Source: Bilophila sp964369665
Lineage (GTDB): Bacteria > Desulfobacterota > Desulfovibrionia > Desulfovibrionales > Desulfovibrionaceae
Direction: 5' to 3'
Assembly: GCA_964369665.1 (NCBI GenBank)
Contig: CAYJFS010000003.1
Span: 62,001-126,000, forward strand
DNA length: 64,000 bases
Shown here: in pieces, positions 27,780-37,111 of the stretch
How the letters are laid out: each line of letters opens with the position of its first letter
How positions within the stretch are numbered: position 1 is the stretch's first letter
Position numbers and translations under genes: made by a program
Notes under the pieces: model-generated
Told to the model about the DNA's origin: nothing
Seen by the model: only the letters and a program-made list of their open reading frames with translations
Databases searched by the model: none

Positions 27780-29141
27780 CTAAACAGAATTAGGTTTTTC
27801 TGATACATTTTCTAAATCTATACTTGAAGAACTTGTATTTAAATCCTTATCTTGTATAAATTCTTGTGTTTTGACTATATCAACATCTTCTAACACATCT
27901 GCATCATGATGAGCTTTAGGTATTTCATTAGCTATAACTTCTGGTGACAAAATACTAGAAACAACTGTAGCTTCACTATTTATATTATCTATTAAGCTAT
28001 CTTTATTTTTTTCACCAAAAAATAGAGATGATGATGCATCAAAACCAATATTAGTACTAACAGCTACAGACCCTAATGACTTTACTACTGCCTGCTGCTC
28101 CCTAGACCACCACCTTGATAGCCACTTTGGAAAACTCCACTGTGACCATAATGCACCTTCAAATATAGCTTTAGTCTGTATACCCCAAAGCTCTGGAATT
28201 GGTGATGACTGAAGCTTTACAAAATCTTTCATTGTACAAATAATTGGAATATTAAAAGAAATAAAGTAATTAATCTCATGAAAAGTATAACGATGATGAT
28301 CAGGATACACAAGATGATGTTGTGGTGCAGTCCCAATATAATCTTTTACTGTCTGTAATACACTGTTTGGATGAGCAATACCAGTTATTAAAATATAAGG
28401 TTTTTCATAAAAATCTTTAAGAGGAATTTGTTTTAATGATCCACTTTTCTGTAAATATAAGGGTTGAAGCTGGAAACTAAATACCGGTTTACTAAATCGG
28501 AAAAGTCTTTTTTGTATAAAAGGAACAAGAGCTTCCATACTCTTTTGGTTAGCTTTAATAAGAAACGCACTAGCATTTTTTAATGATTGAGCACCTTCAC
28601 GCCATGAACCTGAAGGAATAACTTTATTCCAACCTATTGTAAGATCATCTTCTTGAAATAATACCAGATCTAAAGAACGTGTTAACGATATATGTTGAAA
28701 GCCATCATCAAGTATAATTAAGTCTGGCTTTAAATTTTGAACAGCATATTTACCTGAACGTATTCTTTTAGGATCTACAAGAATAGATGCTTCTGGATGT
28801 TGTAATGCTAACATAAGAGGCTCATCACCAGCCTCTCGAGCTGTATGATGAGCTCTCACATAAAGAGGATATACCTTTGATTTTGATTTATAACCTCGTG
28901 TTAAAACAACAGTATGGAGTTTATTGTAACCTGACCATTCCAAAAGCCAATCTACTACAGGCGTTTTACCTGTTCCTCCCCAAGAAATATTCCCAACAGA
29001 AATACATGGACAAGATAAAACTATCTGCTTTTGTGAACCTGAAGCAGCAAGTATCCTTCGTAACCCCATGATAATACGATAAATATATGATAGTGGTATA
29101 AGTATGATAGCAAATGTTTGCTGCAGCTTAACAACATCCAT
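27780..29141 (-). CDS. lpxK: Tetraacyldisaccharide 4'-kinase LpxK with acidic C-terminal extension
   Basis: Phosphorylates the lipid A disaccharide at the inner membrane. A membrane-associated N-terminal helix (10-32) precedes the P-loop GNISWGGTGKTP at 50-61; LILDDGFQHISLTRSLDLVLF and VIPSGSWREG are family motifs. LpxK is usually about 330-350 residues. Here about 100 extra residues (from roughly 350) are Ser/Asp/Glu/Ile-rich, without hydrophobic core, and so probably disordered. The extension is in frame and encoded with normal-looking codons. GAGGTGG precedes the ATG. Confidence 0.93.
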   Translation of the reverse strand: MDVVKLQQTFAIILIPLSYIYRIIMGLRRILAASGSQKQIVLSCPCISVGNISWGGTGKTPVVDWLLEWSGYNKLHTVVLTRGYKSKSKVYPLYVRAHHTAREAGDEPLMLALQHPEASILVDPKRIRSGKYAVQNLKPDLIILDDGFQHISLTRSLDLVLFQEDDLTIGWNKVIPSGSWREGAQSLKNASAFLIKANQKSMEALVPFIQKRLFRFSKPVFSFQLQPLYLQKSGSLKQIPLKDFYEKPYILITGIAHPNSVLQTVKDYIGTAPQHHLVYPDHHRYTFHEINYFISFNIPIICTMKDFVKLQSSPIPELWGIQTKAIFEGALWSQWSFPKWLSRWWSREQQAVVKSLGSVAVSTNIGFDASSSLFFGEKNKDSLIDNINSEATVVSSILSPEVIANEIPKAHHDADVLEDVDIVKTQEFIQDKDLNTSSSSIDLENVSEKPNSV

Positions 29142-29237
29142 TGATACACCACCTCTACCTCAACTGAATCATTATATGTGATATAGGTAATAGCTTATTT
29201 ATTCTATCACCCTAAAACACATTCACTGAAATAACAG

Positions 29238-29756
29238 CTAACAAGCTACCTTTGCTGCTGATAATGCTGCACTATAATTAGGTTCATTTGTTACCTCAGG
29301 GACAATTTCTTCATACACAATTTTCCCATCAGCATTAATAACAAGAACAGCTCTTGTTAAAAGCCTCAACTCTTTAATAACTAGTCCATAAGCAAGACCA
29401 AAGGAAAGATCTTTATGGTCAGAAAGTGACTCTATATTATCTAAACCAGAAGAACCACACCAACGTGCTTGTGCAAAAGGTAAGTCACAACTAATAGTTA
29501 ATAAATGTACTTTGTCACCTAAACTTACAACATCTTTTGCAAACTTGTGTGTCTGCATATCACAAACACTTGTATCTAAAGAAGGAACAACACTTATAAT
29601 TAAAATTTTACCTTTGTAGTTAGACAATGAAACTGGAGACAAATCATTTGTTAAAACAGTAAATTCAGGTGCATTATCACCTATAGAAACAGGGTTACCT
29701 GTAAGTGTTAATGGGTTACCAAGAAAAGTTATAATACCTGTACGTTCCTTACTCAT
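29238..29756 (-). CDS. tpx: Thiol peroxidase Tpx
   Basis: Atypical 2-Cys peroxiredoxin that reduces hydroperoxides with thioredoxin. The peroxidatic Cys65 sits in PSLDTSVCDMQT and the resolving Cys100 in DLPFAQARWCG, with the 35-residue spacing of the family. The 172-residue length is normal. Of two in-frame ATGs I prefer 29756, 9 bases after AGG; the first (29762) is only 3 bases from it. The protein is probably cytoplasmic and a monocistronic stress gene. Confidence 0.95.
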   Translation of the reverse strand: MSKERTGIITFLGNPLTLTGNPVSIGDNAPEFTVLTNDLSPVSLSNYKGKILIISVVPSLDTSVCDMQTHKFAKDVVSLGDKVHLLTISCDLPFAQARWCGSSGLDNIESLSDHKDLSFGLAYGLVIKELRLLTRAVLVINADGKIVYEEIVPEVTNEPNYSAALSAAKVAC

Positions 29757-29937
29757 ATCCATTCACCTTTAACTATATCTATAATAGTAAATTTAATTTA
29801 TTTGTTTTAAAGTTAATCGTATTATTTTAAATGTTTTTTAACAAAAAACAAGCTCACTTAGCTATTTAGAATTCAATTTATTTTATTCATTTAGAGTATA
29901 AATAGTATTTATATATACTACAAGCTAAATAATATTT

Positions 29938-31365
29938 CTATTTAGAAACAAGGCCATAGGCATAGCTTTCTGCAGCATCAACAAACCTAACTGCCCAATT
30001 TGGAACAGTTGGAGCAAAAAGATGTGTATATGAAGCAAAGGTATTCTGGGTTAGAAGGCCATCAATATACTTTCCAGTGCCTAAAGTATCACCCATACCT
30101 ATACCTGACATTAATTCAAAGGTATGTTCTAACATACCTAAAGAAGTACAGGAAGAGTAATGAAATTCATGCCCTTTAATACATTCTCCTTTTGTATGAA
30201 ATGGGGAATCATTTGTAACAAAAGCCTCAACATAACCAAGACCTTGAGGTTTACTATGGTAAGAAGCAACAGCTGGGAAAATACCAGCCATAGGGAATGT
30301 TGTTTCTTCTATCTGTACTGAATCACAAAGTACCATAAAACCACCACATTCCGCATAAATTGGCATACCTTTTTCTGAAAAACACTTAATTAAGGCTAAA
30401 TGTTTTGCCTTACTAAGAGCTTCTGCATAGATTTCTGGGAAGCCTCCTCCAAGGTATAATGCATGTATTTCTGGCCATGGCTTAGGATTTAATAAACTCA
30501 GACAAACAATATCTGCACCAGCTCGCTCTAGTGCCTCAAGGTTTTCAGAATAATAGAACCATAAAGCTGCATCATACACATAGCCAATCTTTGGACGTTT
30601 TGAACGGTGTGTTTTCTCACCCCAAAAAGAACAACTTAAAGCTAAAGAAGGTACATTTCTAGCTACCTGAATAACTTCATCAACATTGATATTCATCTGA
30701 AGAGTATCTGCAAGTTGCTCAAAGATATCCTCAACCTCTATAGCTCTTGCTCCTTCATCATCATAAATGGACATAAGCCCCATATCTTTTTCTGGAATAG
30801 GATTATTTACAAGACGAGGAAACTCGCCTAAAACAGGTATATCTGTATGATACTCTATTGCTTGACGAACGATACTTCCATGGCGAGAAGATGCAATATG
30901 ATTCAATATAATGCCTGCCAAGTTTACTTCTTCAAAACATGTCAAACCAGCAACAATAGCTGCTGCTGTTCTTGTAAGTTTTGTACAATCCAAGACTAAA
31001 ATAATTGGTGCATTAAGAATACGTGATAAAGAGGCTGTAGAATATGTACCCTCCTTATCTCGACCATCGTACAAACCTCTACTTCCCTCAATTATAGCAA
31101 TATCTGCATTACCAAATGTCTCGTAAAATAATGCAGACAACTTATCTGGAGAAAGAAAAAATGGATCCAAGTTTGTAGAAACAGTATGTGCAGCAAAGCC
31201 TAGCCAAGACGTATCAATATAATCAGGGCCTTTTTTATATGGTTTTACCTTAAACCCATGGCGTGTTAAAAGTCGAATAAGGCCTAATGATACAAGCGTC
31301 TTCCCACCACCACCAGATAGGCTAGAAACAATGAGCCTAGGCATCTTGTTCTGTTTGCTAGTCAT
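29938..31365 (-). CDS. dsrN: CbiA/CobB-family amidase, probably siroheme amidase DsrN
   Basis: ATP- and glutamine-dependent amidase of 475 residues. The dethiobiotin-synthetase-like N-terminal half has the P-loop SSLSGGGGKTLVSLGLI and KPYKKGPDYIDTSWL; the glutaminase half has the nucleophile in YAECGGFMVLC and the motif YLGGGFPEIYAEAL. The family makes cobyrinate a,c-diamide, but genes beside dsrAB (DsrN) are thought to amidate siroheme to the siroamide used by sulfite reductase. Position 195 bases after dsrBD on the same strand supports that reading. No other cobalamin gene or B12 riboswitch was seen. ATG 31365 follows AGGA by 6 bases. Confidence 0.85.
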   Translation of the reverse strand: MTSKQNKMPRLIVSSLSGGGGKTLVSLGLIRLLTRHGFKVKPYKKGPDYIDTSWLGFAAHTVSTNLDPFFLSPDKLSALFYETFGNADIAIIEGSRGLYDGRDKEGTYSTASLSRILNAPIILVLDCTKLTRTAAAIVAGLTCFEEVNLAGIILNHIASSRHGSIVRQAIEYHTDIPVLGEFPRLVNNPIPEKDMGLMSIYDDEGARAIEVEDIFEQLADTLQMNINVDEVIQVARNVPSLALSCSFWGEKTHRSKRPKIGYVYDAALWFYYSENLEALERAGADIVCLSLLNPKPWPEIHALYLGGGFPEIYAEALSKAKHLALIKCFSEKGMPIYAECGGFMVLCDSVQIEETTFPMAGIFPAVASYHSKPQGLGYVEAFVTNDSPFHTKGECIKGHEFHYSSCTSLGMLEHTFELMSGIGMGDTLGTGKYIDGLLTQNTFASYTHLFAPTVPNWAVRFVDAAESYAYGLVSK

Positions 31366-31396
31366 AGTAATCCTAACGTACATCCCAATATAACTA

Positions 31397-31420
31397 TATG
31401 TTTACACTATTATAAACATA
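31397..31420 (-). repeat. 8-bp hairpin between dsrBD and dsrN
   Basis: TATGTTTA (31397-31404) and TAAACATA (31413-31420) form a perfect 8-bp stem with an 8-base loop, 32 bases upstream of the dsrN start. There is no T-run on the minus strand. It might attenuate or protect the mRNA, or be chance in AT-rich DNA. Confidence 0.3.
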
Positions 31421-31560
31421 GTGCCTAAACAGCATTCTTTCACTAAATCAAAGATCTTCTAACACTATCTTGTCCTATACATTTATTATATAGATTAAGA
31501 ACATTTTTATGTTAATACTACTAATCAATTATAGATATTCACTTGATGAGTATCTTTTAA

Positions 31561-33009
31561 TTACTCTCCTTCAGCTCCTGCTTGTTTACCTGCCCCTTTA
31601 AGACCATACATAGTTGTAGAACCAGATGACCAGTATTCAATCTTTTCCTCATTTACAAGTGCTGAAAGGACGTCCTTGACATCACGTGAACTTTTATTAG
31701 GAAATAACTCAAGGAAATCATTAAAATAATATTTTGTTTTAGCTCCAGGGTTATTTGCCTTTTCTTGTAAAAACTCTAAAACAAGTTTTTTATCAGCTGG
31801 TGTAACCTCAGCATGTTCTGTTGAAGTATAGCCTTCACCAGCATGGACATTAAGTGCAGCATCAGAAAATTTAAACTGTGTACTTTGACGCCAGGTATAA
31901 TAAGCTGGATCACGAAAATCATCTATAAGATGATGCGTAAACTCAAGCCCTGTAAGTTCAAAAAACTTTTCCCAACCAATACGTTCTGCCCACTCACCAA
32001 GACGTTCGTACTTATGAGCATTTGCTGCATATACTTCAACAATATGACGAACTTGTTTTGTTAATGTAGGCCATCGTGGTGTCTCATTAGGAATATATGC
32101 TACAACAACTTTAGAAAATTTAGGTGAACTTATCCTATTAGATACTTTACCACCTACCATAATTATAACACCATCACCTTCACCATCTGAGATTGGTAAT
32201 GCTGGACACATTGTGTAACAATTACCACAATACATACAACGATCATTCTTAATTGCAATGGAACTCTTCTTTTTCCCATCAACTTCTATCTTTACTGGAC
32301 GAACAGCTGCTGTTGGACATGCAGCAACAGCTAAAGGAATTTCACAAAGTTGATCTACCCAATCATTGTCTACCATAGGTGGCTTTCTATGAATACCAAC
32401 AATACCTATATCAGAACAATGTACAGCTCCACACATATTAATACAACAAGCTAAAGAAATCCGTAATGGTGCAGGAAGACGCATTGATGTAAAATCATCA
32501 TATACTGCATCCATAATGGCTTTTACAGGTCCAGAAGCATCTGTTGCTGGTGTATGACAATGCACCCATCCCTGAGTATGGATCATATTTGTAATGCCTG
32601 CTCCAGTTCCACCAACAGGAAACTTATTAGAACCAGCAGAAAACTTACGTGAAGCAAGATCAGCCTTTAATGAGGCAAGCTTTTTCTTATCTGTAAGCAT
32701 GAATTCTACATTATTCCGTGTAGTAAAGCGTAAATATCCATCACAATACTTATCTGCTATTTCACAAAATTCACGAAGCAATGTAATGGACATAAGTCGG
32801 GCTGTACCTACACGCACTGTATAGACTTCATCACCTGATTTAGCGACATGCAACAATACTCCAGGCTCAAGAATTTCATGGTATAACCATTGACCAAAAT
32901 TCTTTTTAATGACTGGAGGAAAAAACTCATCATATTTACGAGGTCCAATATCAGATATACGATCTTCCATTGGCTTTTCTGGGTTATATCCTGAAGAAAT
33001 AAATGCCAT
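31561..33009 (-). CDS. dsrB-dsrD: Dissimilatory sulfite reductase beta subunit fused to DsrD
   Basis: One 482-residue chain. Residues 1-381 are a full-length DsrB ending in the usual QFKF: siroheme/4Fe-4S cysteines Cys151, Cys188, Cys189, Cys193, and a ferredoxin domain with Cys258, Cys261, Cys264, Cys268. After a linker of about 21 residues (382-402), residues 403-482 match DsrD: KTKYYFNDFLELFPNKSSRD, then the winged-helix end EYWSSGSTTMYGLKGAGKQA. DsrAB reduces sulfite with six electrons, passing sulfur to DsrC; DsrD activates the enzyme. In most sulfate reducers dsrD is a separate gene; a DsrB-DsrD fusion is known from Bilophila wadsworthia. It starts 13 bases after dsrA. Confidence 0.97.
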   Translation of the reverse strand: MAFISSGYNPEKPMEDRISDIGPRKYDEFFPPVIKKNFGQWLYHEILEPGVLLHVAKSGDEVYTVRVGTARLMSITLLREFCEIADKYCDGYLRFTTRNNVEFMLTDKKKLASLKADLASRKFSAGSNKFPVGGTGAGITNMIHTQGWVHCHTPATDASGPVKAIMDAVYDDFTSMRLPAPLRISLACCINMCGAVHCSDIGIVGIHRKPPMVDNDWVDQLCEIPLAVAACPTAAVRPVKIEVDGKKKSSIAIKNDRCMYCGNCYTMCPALPISDGEGDGVIIMVGGKVSNRISSPKFSKVVVAYIPNETPRWPTLTKQVRHIVEVYAANAHKYERLGEWAERIGWEKFFELTGLEFTHHLIDDFRDPAYYTWRQSTQFKFSDAALNVHAGEGYTSTEHAEVTPADKKLVLEFLQEKANNPGAKTKYYFNDFLELFPNKSSRDVKDVLSALVNEEKIEYWSSGSTTMYGLKGAGKQAGAEGE

Positions 33010-33022
33010 AATAAATCCCCTC

Positions 33023-34336
33023 TTAACGTTGATGTCTCTTACGATATGCTTCTATATCACGACTCCATCCACCAGGGACCTCTTCCTCTTTAAAGAAAAT
33101 ATATGGATTTGAGCGAGGCTCTTTAATATGTTGAGCAAGAGAAGGTATTTCAGTAACCTCAAGAAGCTTCTGAAATGAAAGTCTTTTAATTGTTTCACCA
33201 AGACGTTCACGATTTTTCCCTTCTTCCATCCACCAATCCCAAATTTTTTCAATGACTTCTTTAATTTCTGTAAATGGTTCTTCTGCAGAGATAAAAGGTA
33301 CAAGCAATGAACCCATTTGTGCTCCATCAAGAACTGGAGCCTTTGCTCCAACTAATATAGAGGCTCCTCGCTCATCTCCAATACGAAGAGCACGTGGCAT
33401 AACATTAATACAGTGCATACAACGAACACACTCTTTGTTATTAATCATGAGTTTTGAACCATCCCACTGCATACACTTTGAAGGGCAAAGCTTAATGACT
33501 TCAGCCTCTATATCAAACTTACCCCAATTACGACCGGAATGAGCTCCAGCATTGGGTTTAAATTCTCCAGCAACATAACTTTTCACTGCAGACTGATCGA
33601 TTTTGATGTCATCTTTCCAAGTACCAATTACAGCAAAATCTGAACGTGCAATAGCTGCAACACAACCATTAGCACAACCATCAAACTTAAATTTGAATTT
33701 ATATGGAAAAGCAGGTCTATGAAGCTCATCCTGATAATCTTGAGTAAGCTGATAACACATGGCCTGTGCATCATAACAAGAAAATTCACAACGACTCATG
33801 CCTAAACAAGACTCTGGTGTACGAAGATTTGAACCAGATCCACCAAGATCTGTATGCATTTTATGTGTAAGATCATAATATATTTCTTCTAATTGTGCTG
33901 TCTGTGTTCCAAGAAGGACAATATCACCTGTAGAACCATGCATATTTGTCAATCCAGAACCACGGAGTTCCCAAATATCACAAAGCTGGCGCAAATAATC
34001 AGTTGTATAATACTTAGCAGCAGGCTGTGCTACACGTACTGTATGAAAATGTGCTACACCAGGGAACATTTGAGGTTGATCACAATAGCGGCCAATAACA
34101 CCTCCACCATAACCAAAAACACCAACGATACCACCATGTTTCCAATGTGTTTCACCATCAGTATATGACAATTCTAAAACTCCAAGAAGATCTTCTGGAC
34201 AGTCAACAGGAATCTGGTAATCTATTCCATTGGGATTCTTAGATCTCATTTCTGCTTCTTGTTTAATATCAGAAATAAAACTAGGCCAAGGTCCAGACTC
34301 GAGCTGATCCAACTTTGGTGTTGGATGTTTTGACAT
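33023..34336 (-). CDS. dsrA: Dissimilatory sulfite reductase alpha subunit
   Basis: The 437-residue DsrA binds siroheme and 4Fe-4S clusters and forms the alpha2beta2 cytoplasmic enzyme with DsrB. Cluster ligands are visible: Cys177, Cys183, Cys221, Cys225 for the siroheme-coupled cluster, and Cys284, Cys288, Cys303, Cys306, Cys309 in the ferredoxin-like insertion (KECVRCMHCINVMPRAL). Length and cysteine positions match the Desulfovibrio enzyme. It is first in dsrA-dsrBD-dsrN. A good RBS (GGAGGTAAGGC) precedes the ATG. No dsrC, sat or apr gene occurs in the window. Confidence 0.98.
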   Translation of the reverse strand: MSKHPTPKLDQLESGPWPSFISDIKQEAEMRSKNPNGIDYQIPVDCPEDLLGVLELSYTDGETHWKHGGIVGVFGYGGGVIGRYCDQPQMFPGVAHFHTVRVAQPAAKYYTTDYLRQLCDIWELRGSGLTNMHGSTGDIVLLGTQTAQLEEIYYDLTHKMHTDLGGSGSNLRTPESCLGMSRCEFSCYDAQAMCYQLTQDYQDELHRPAFPYKFKFKFDGCANGCVAAIARSDFAVIGTWKDDIKIDQSAVKSYVAGEFKPNAGAHSGRNWGKFDIEAEVIKLCPSKCMQWDGSKLMINNKECVRCMHCINVMPRALRIGDERGASILVGAKAPVLDGAQMGSLLVPFISAEEPFTEIKEVIEKIWDWWMEEGKNRERLGETIKRLSFQKLLEVTEIPSLAQHIKEPRSNPYIFFKEEEVPGGWSRDIEAYRKRHQR

Positions 34337-34444
34337 TGCCTTACCTCCATGGTTAAGTTACTACTTACATTTGATTTATTTATTGCTTTATAAAAATTTT
34401 TTATATGAACATAACATCTGTAACTAAAAGCATAGAGAAAACTA

Positions 34445-34474
34445 TTTTATGTATATTTTATACTATACATAAAA
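34445..34474. promoter_or_regulatory. 11-bp palindrome covering the dsr -10 region
   Basis: TTTTATGTATA (34445-34455) and TATACATAAAA (34464-34474) are perfect inverted arms around an 8-base centre. The element covers the -10 box and half of the spacer of the predicted dsr promoter, where an operator would act. It resembles no operator that I can name. The AT-rich background makes a chance origin possible. Confidence 0.4.
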
Positions 34475-34486
34475 ACTTTTTGTCAA
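34457..34486 (-). promoter_or_regulatory. Sigma-70-type promoter of the dsr operon
   Basis: On the minus strand a perfect -35 TTGACA (34486-34481) is followed after 18 bases by TATAAA (34462-34457). Alternatives are GTATAA at spacing 17 and TATAGT at 15. The predicted transcript start is near 34450, leaving a leader of about 115 bases before dsrA. The rest of the 353-base gap 34337-34689 (also the upstream region of the + strand TPR gene) is AT-rich with no open frame. Confidence 0.6.
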
Positions 34487-34689
34487 AAAAATATTTAAAA
34501 AATTTTAGTTTATAAAATATTATATAGAGCTATTATATTAATAATGAATTTATATTTAAAGCATAATATACTACATAAGTTAACTATAATTTTTGACTAT
34601 ATTTATATATATAAATAAAAATTTTATTCATAATATTTTTATTATAATAAATAATTATAACTTTATTATAAAATAATATAAAAACTCAT

Positions 34690-37107
34690 ATGAACAACAT
34701 TGTACAACCTATAAATCAATGTAATAAAAAACATAGCTTAGTACGCTGGGATCTTATAGAATTTGAGCACTATCTCTATAATAGCTTAAAACAAATCATA
34801 CCCTTTGAAAGCTATGCTCTTTATTTCCCACAAGAAGATATTCATAAACAGCCTGAATGGATCACTGAAGAAAAGAAGCTACTTATTCCACTGTATCATA
34901 ATGGTGAATTTCTTGGCGTTTTTATGGCTAAAAACCTAAAAAAATCAGATGTTGGACCACTACTTCCTATATTACCTAACATTATAGAGCTCTGTCTTAC
35001 TAACCTTGAGCTTTATAAAAAAAATCGTCTTGATATCCTTACAGGACTTATACATAGACAAATTTTTATCCAAAAAATTGCTGAAGAAATACGCTATATC
35101 CAAACATCATTTAACCACAACATGTATGGTTCAACAGAAGACAATATCCCCCATAAAAGTAGTTTAGGCGTTATTATTATTCGTTTTGATGGGTTAAAAA
35201 AACTCTCTCGGGAAACAACATATGGTTTTACTGAAAACTTTATAGCAAACCTTGCCCAAACTTTTATACAATCTTTACCCAAACAAGCTATTCCTGCTCG
35301 AACTGGTGACTATGAATTTGCTCTTCTATTACCAGAAGCCAAAAGCACTCAATGTGAAGAGCTTGCTTCATCTATTATGACTGTTGTGAAAGACTACAAA
35401 CAGTATATACCTCTCACAGACAAACAAACAAAAATAACACCACATATAGGTTACAGTATTTATCCACAGGATTTAGATGGCTCCAAGCACTTAATGATAG
35501 ATAACCATGCAAATATCCTTCTACATAAGGCTAGCCTTGCTGCAGAAGTTGCACAGTCTAGATTAAACAATGGTATAGAACAAATTATAGCTTATGGAAG
35601 AATACTTTATGAAGGAGGAGAGGTTCAACAGATATTACCTTTTTCACGAATTATAACAAATTTAGGACGAAGTGTTGGAGCTCGTGAAGGTCAACGTTTT
35701 TCTATCTGGTCTACAAAATACATAACACAAGCAGACAAAAAATATAAGCTTCAGGCTGTCTATAAAGGTGAAATAGTCCTTATTGAAATACATGATTCAG
35801 ATTCTATTGGAGAGATTATACATCTTGGAGACCCTACAAACACTATTGAGCCAGGCGACACACTAATGCTACTTGAAAAAGAACAAACTATACCCACACA
35901 ACAATCAGATATTAAGAGTAATAATGAACACGGACATAACTATGATCCTACAACTGGATTATTCTCTCATAGTAACTTTCTTATACATTACTCAAATTTT
36001 ATCAATACATGCAGTGCCTTTACCTTAGTCCTACTACATATAGATAGTAAAACTACTCATACTACTATGCATAAAGACCCCAATCATATTATGGGAAAAC
36101 TCATCGAACTTTATAATAACTGTATAAATCTTGAGCACACACCTCTTTTTGGAGGAAGATTTGCTCTTAATAGCCTTATCTTTTGCCATTCTAGTAATGA
36201 TGTAGCTGCTCTTCAAAAGCACTATATAACCTTTTGTAAAGAGGCAACAAATCAGATTAATATTTGTGTAAGTGCAGGCATTGCACCATGGCCTTTCTTA
36301 AACTTCAGAGCATCAGATACTTTAGACTGTTGTCGTAAAGCATTAGAATATGCCTTATTACTCCCCCCACCACATGTAGGCATTTTTGACTCCCTTGCTA
36401 TCAACATTAGTGCTGATAAAAAACACTGTTATGGCGACACATTCAGTGCTATTGAGGAATATAAACTTGCTTTGCTTGCAGATGATACAAATGGACTTGC
36501 TTGGAATTCGCTTGGTGTATGCATGGCAAGTATTGGCTACCATAACGATGCATTAAACCATTTTAAAAAAGCATTAGACTATATATCAAATGACCCTACG
36601 GTATTCTATAACCTTGGAGTACTTCACCAAACACTTAAAGACACAAAATCTGCACAAAACTATTTTACAAAATGTCTTGAACTCTCTCCAACCCACGTTT
36701 ATGCATTAATTCGATTAGGTGAAGTTGCACTATTATGCAATCAACAAAAACAAGCAATAACGTATTTTAAGCAAGCTATTACTGTGAATGATAAAAATTC
36801 TCTTCCATATAGACACTTAGCAAAAATTGTCCTTCAAGAGGGTAATAAAGAAAAGGCACGTGAATATCTACACCAAGCATTGCTACAAAATCCTCGAGAT
36901 GCTGCTGCACTCACATTTATGGCAAAGCTTTATTTAGACGATGGAGAAGATCCAGAGCTTGCAGAAGCTCTTGCACGACAAAGTGTCTCACAAAGACCTA
37001 ATAGTGAGTCTGGATGGTTTGAGTTAGCTCGGTCTTTAGAAGCACAAGGAAAAGACAGCGAAGCATTTACTGCCCTAACAAAAGCAAAAGAATATATGGT
37101 ACTATAG
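34690..37107 (+). CDS. Degenerate GGDEF protein with C-terminal TPR repeats
   Basis: An 805-residue cytoplasmic protein. Residues about 115-290 follow the GGDEF diguanylate-cyclase fold (LDILTGLIHRQIFIQKI, then the signature site written RTGDYEFALLLPEA instead of GGDEF). Residues about 415-560 look like a second, more eroded copy (YDPTTGLFSHSNFLIHY, FGGRFALNSLIF). From about 585 on, five to six TPR units follow (FYNLGVLHQTLKDTKSAQNYF, YALIRLGEVALLCNQQKQAITYF and further). Catalysis is doubtful because both signature sites are altered; it may bind nucleotide or partners only. It is convergent with the metal ATPase, 7 bases apart. Confidence 0.8.
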   Translation: MNNIVQPINQCNKKHSLVRWDLIEFEHYLYNSLKQIIPFESYALYFPQEDIHKQPEWITEEKKLLIPLYHNGEFLGVFMAKNLKKSDVGPLLPILPNIIELCLTNLELYKKNRLDILTGLIHRQIFIQKIAEEIRYIQTSFNHNMYGSTEDNIPHKSSLGVIIIRFDGLKKLSRETTYGFTENFIANLAQTFIQSLPKQAIPARTGDYEFALLLPEAKSTQCEELASSIMTVVKDYKQYIPLTDKQTKITPHIGYSIYPQDLDGSKHLMIDNHANILLHKASLAAEVAQSRLNNGIEQIIAYGRILYEGGEVQQILPFSRIITNLGRSVGAREGQRFSIWSTKYITQADKKYKLQAVYKGEIVLIEIHDSDSIGEIIHLGDPTNTIEPGDTLMLLEKEQTIPTQQSDIKSNNEHGHNYDPTTGLFSHSNFLIHYSNFINTCSAFTLVLLHIDSKTTHTTMHKDPNHIMGKLIELYNNCINLEHTPLFGGRFALNSLIFCHSSNDVAALQKHYITFCKEATNQINICVSAGIAPWPFLNFRASDTLDCCRKALEYALLLPPPHVGIFDSLAINISADKKHCYGDTFSAIEEYKLALLADDTNGLAWNSLGVCMASIGYHNDALNHFKKALDYISNDPTVFYNLGVLHQTLKDTKSAQNYFTKCLELSPTHVYALIRLGEVALLCNQQKQAITYFKQAITVNDKNSLPYRHLAKIVLQEGNKEKAREYLHQALLQNPRDAAALTFMAKLYLDDGEDPELAEALARQSVSQRPNSESGWFELARSLEAQGKDSEAFTALTKAKEYMVL

Positions 37108-37111
37108 CAAG

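Noticed and set aside
31366..31560. Cobalamin riboswitch before the CbiA-like gene
   Set aside because: No B12-box-like core is visible in the 195-base gap; only an 8-bp AT hairpin.
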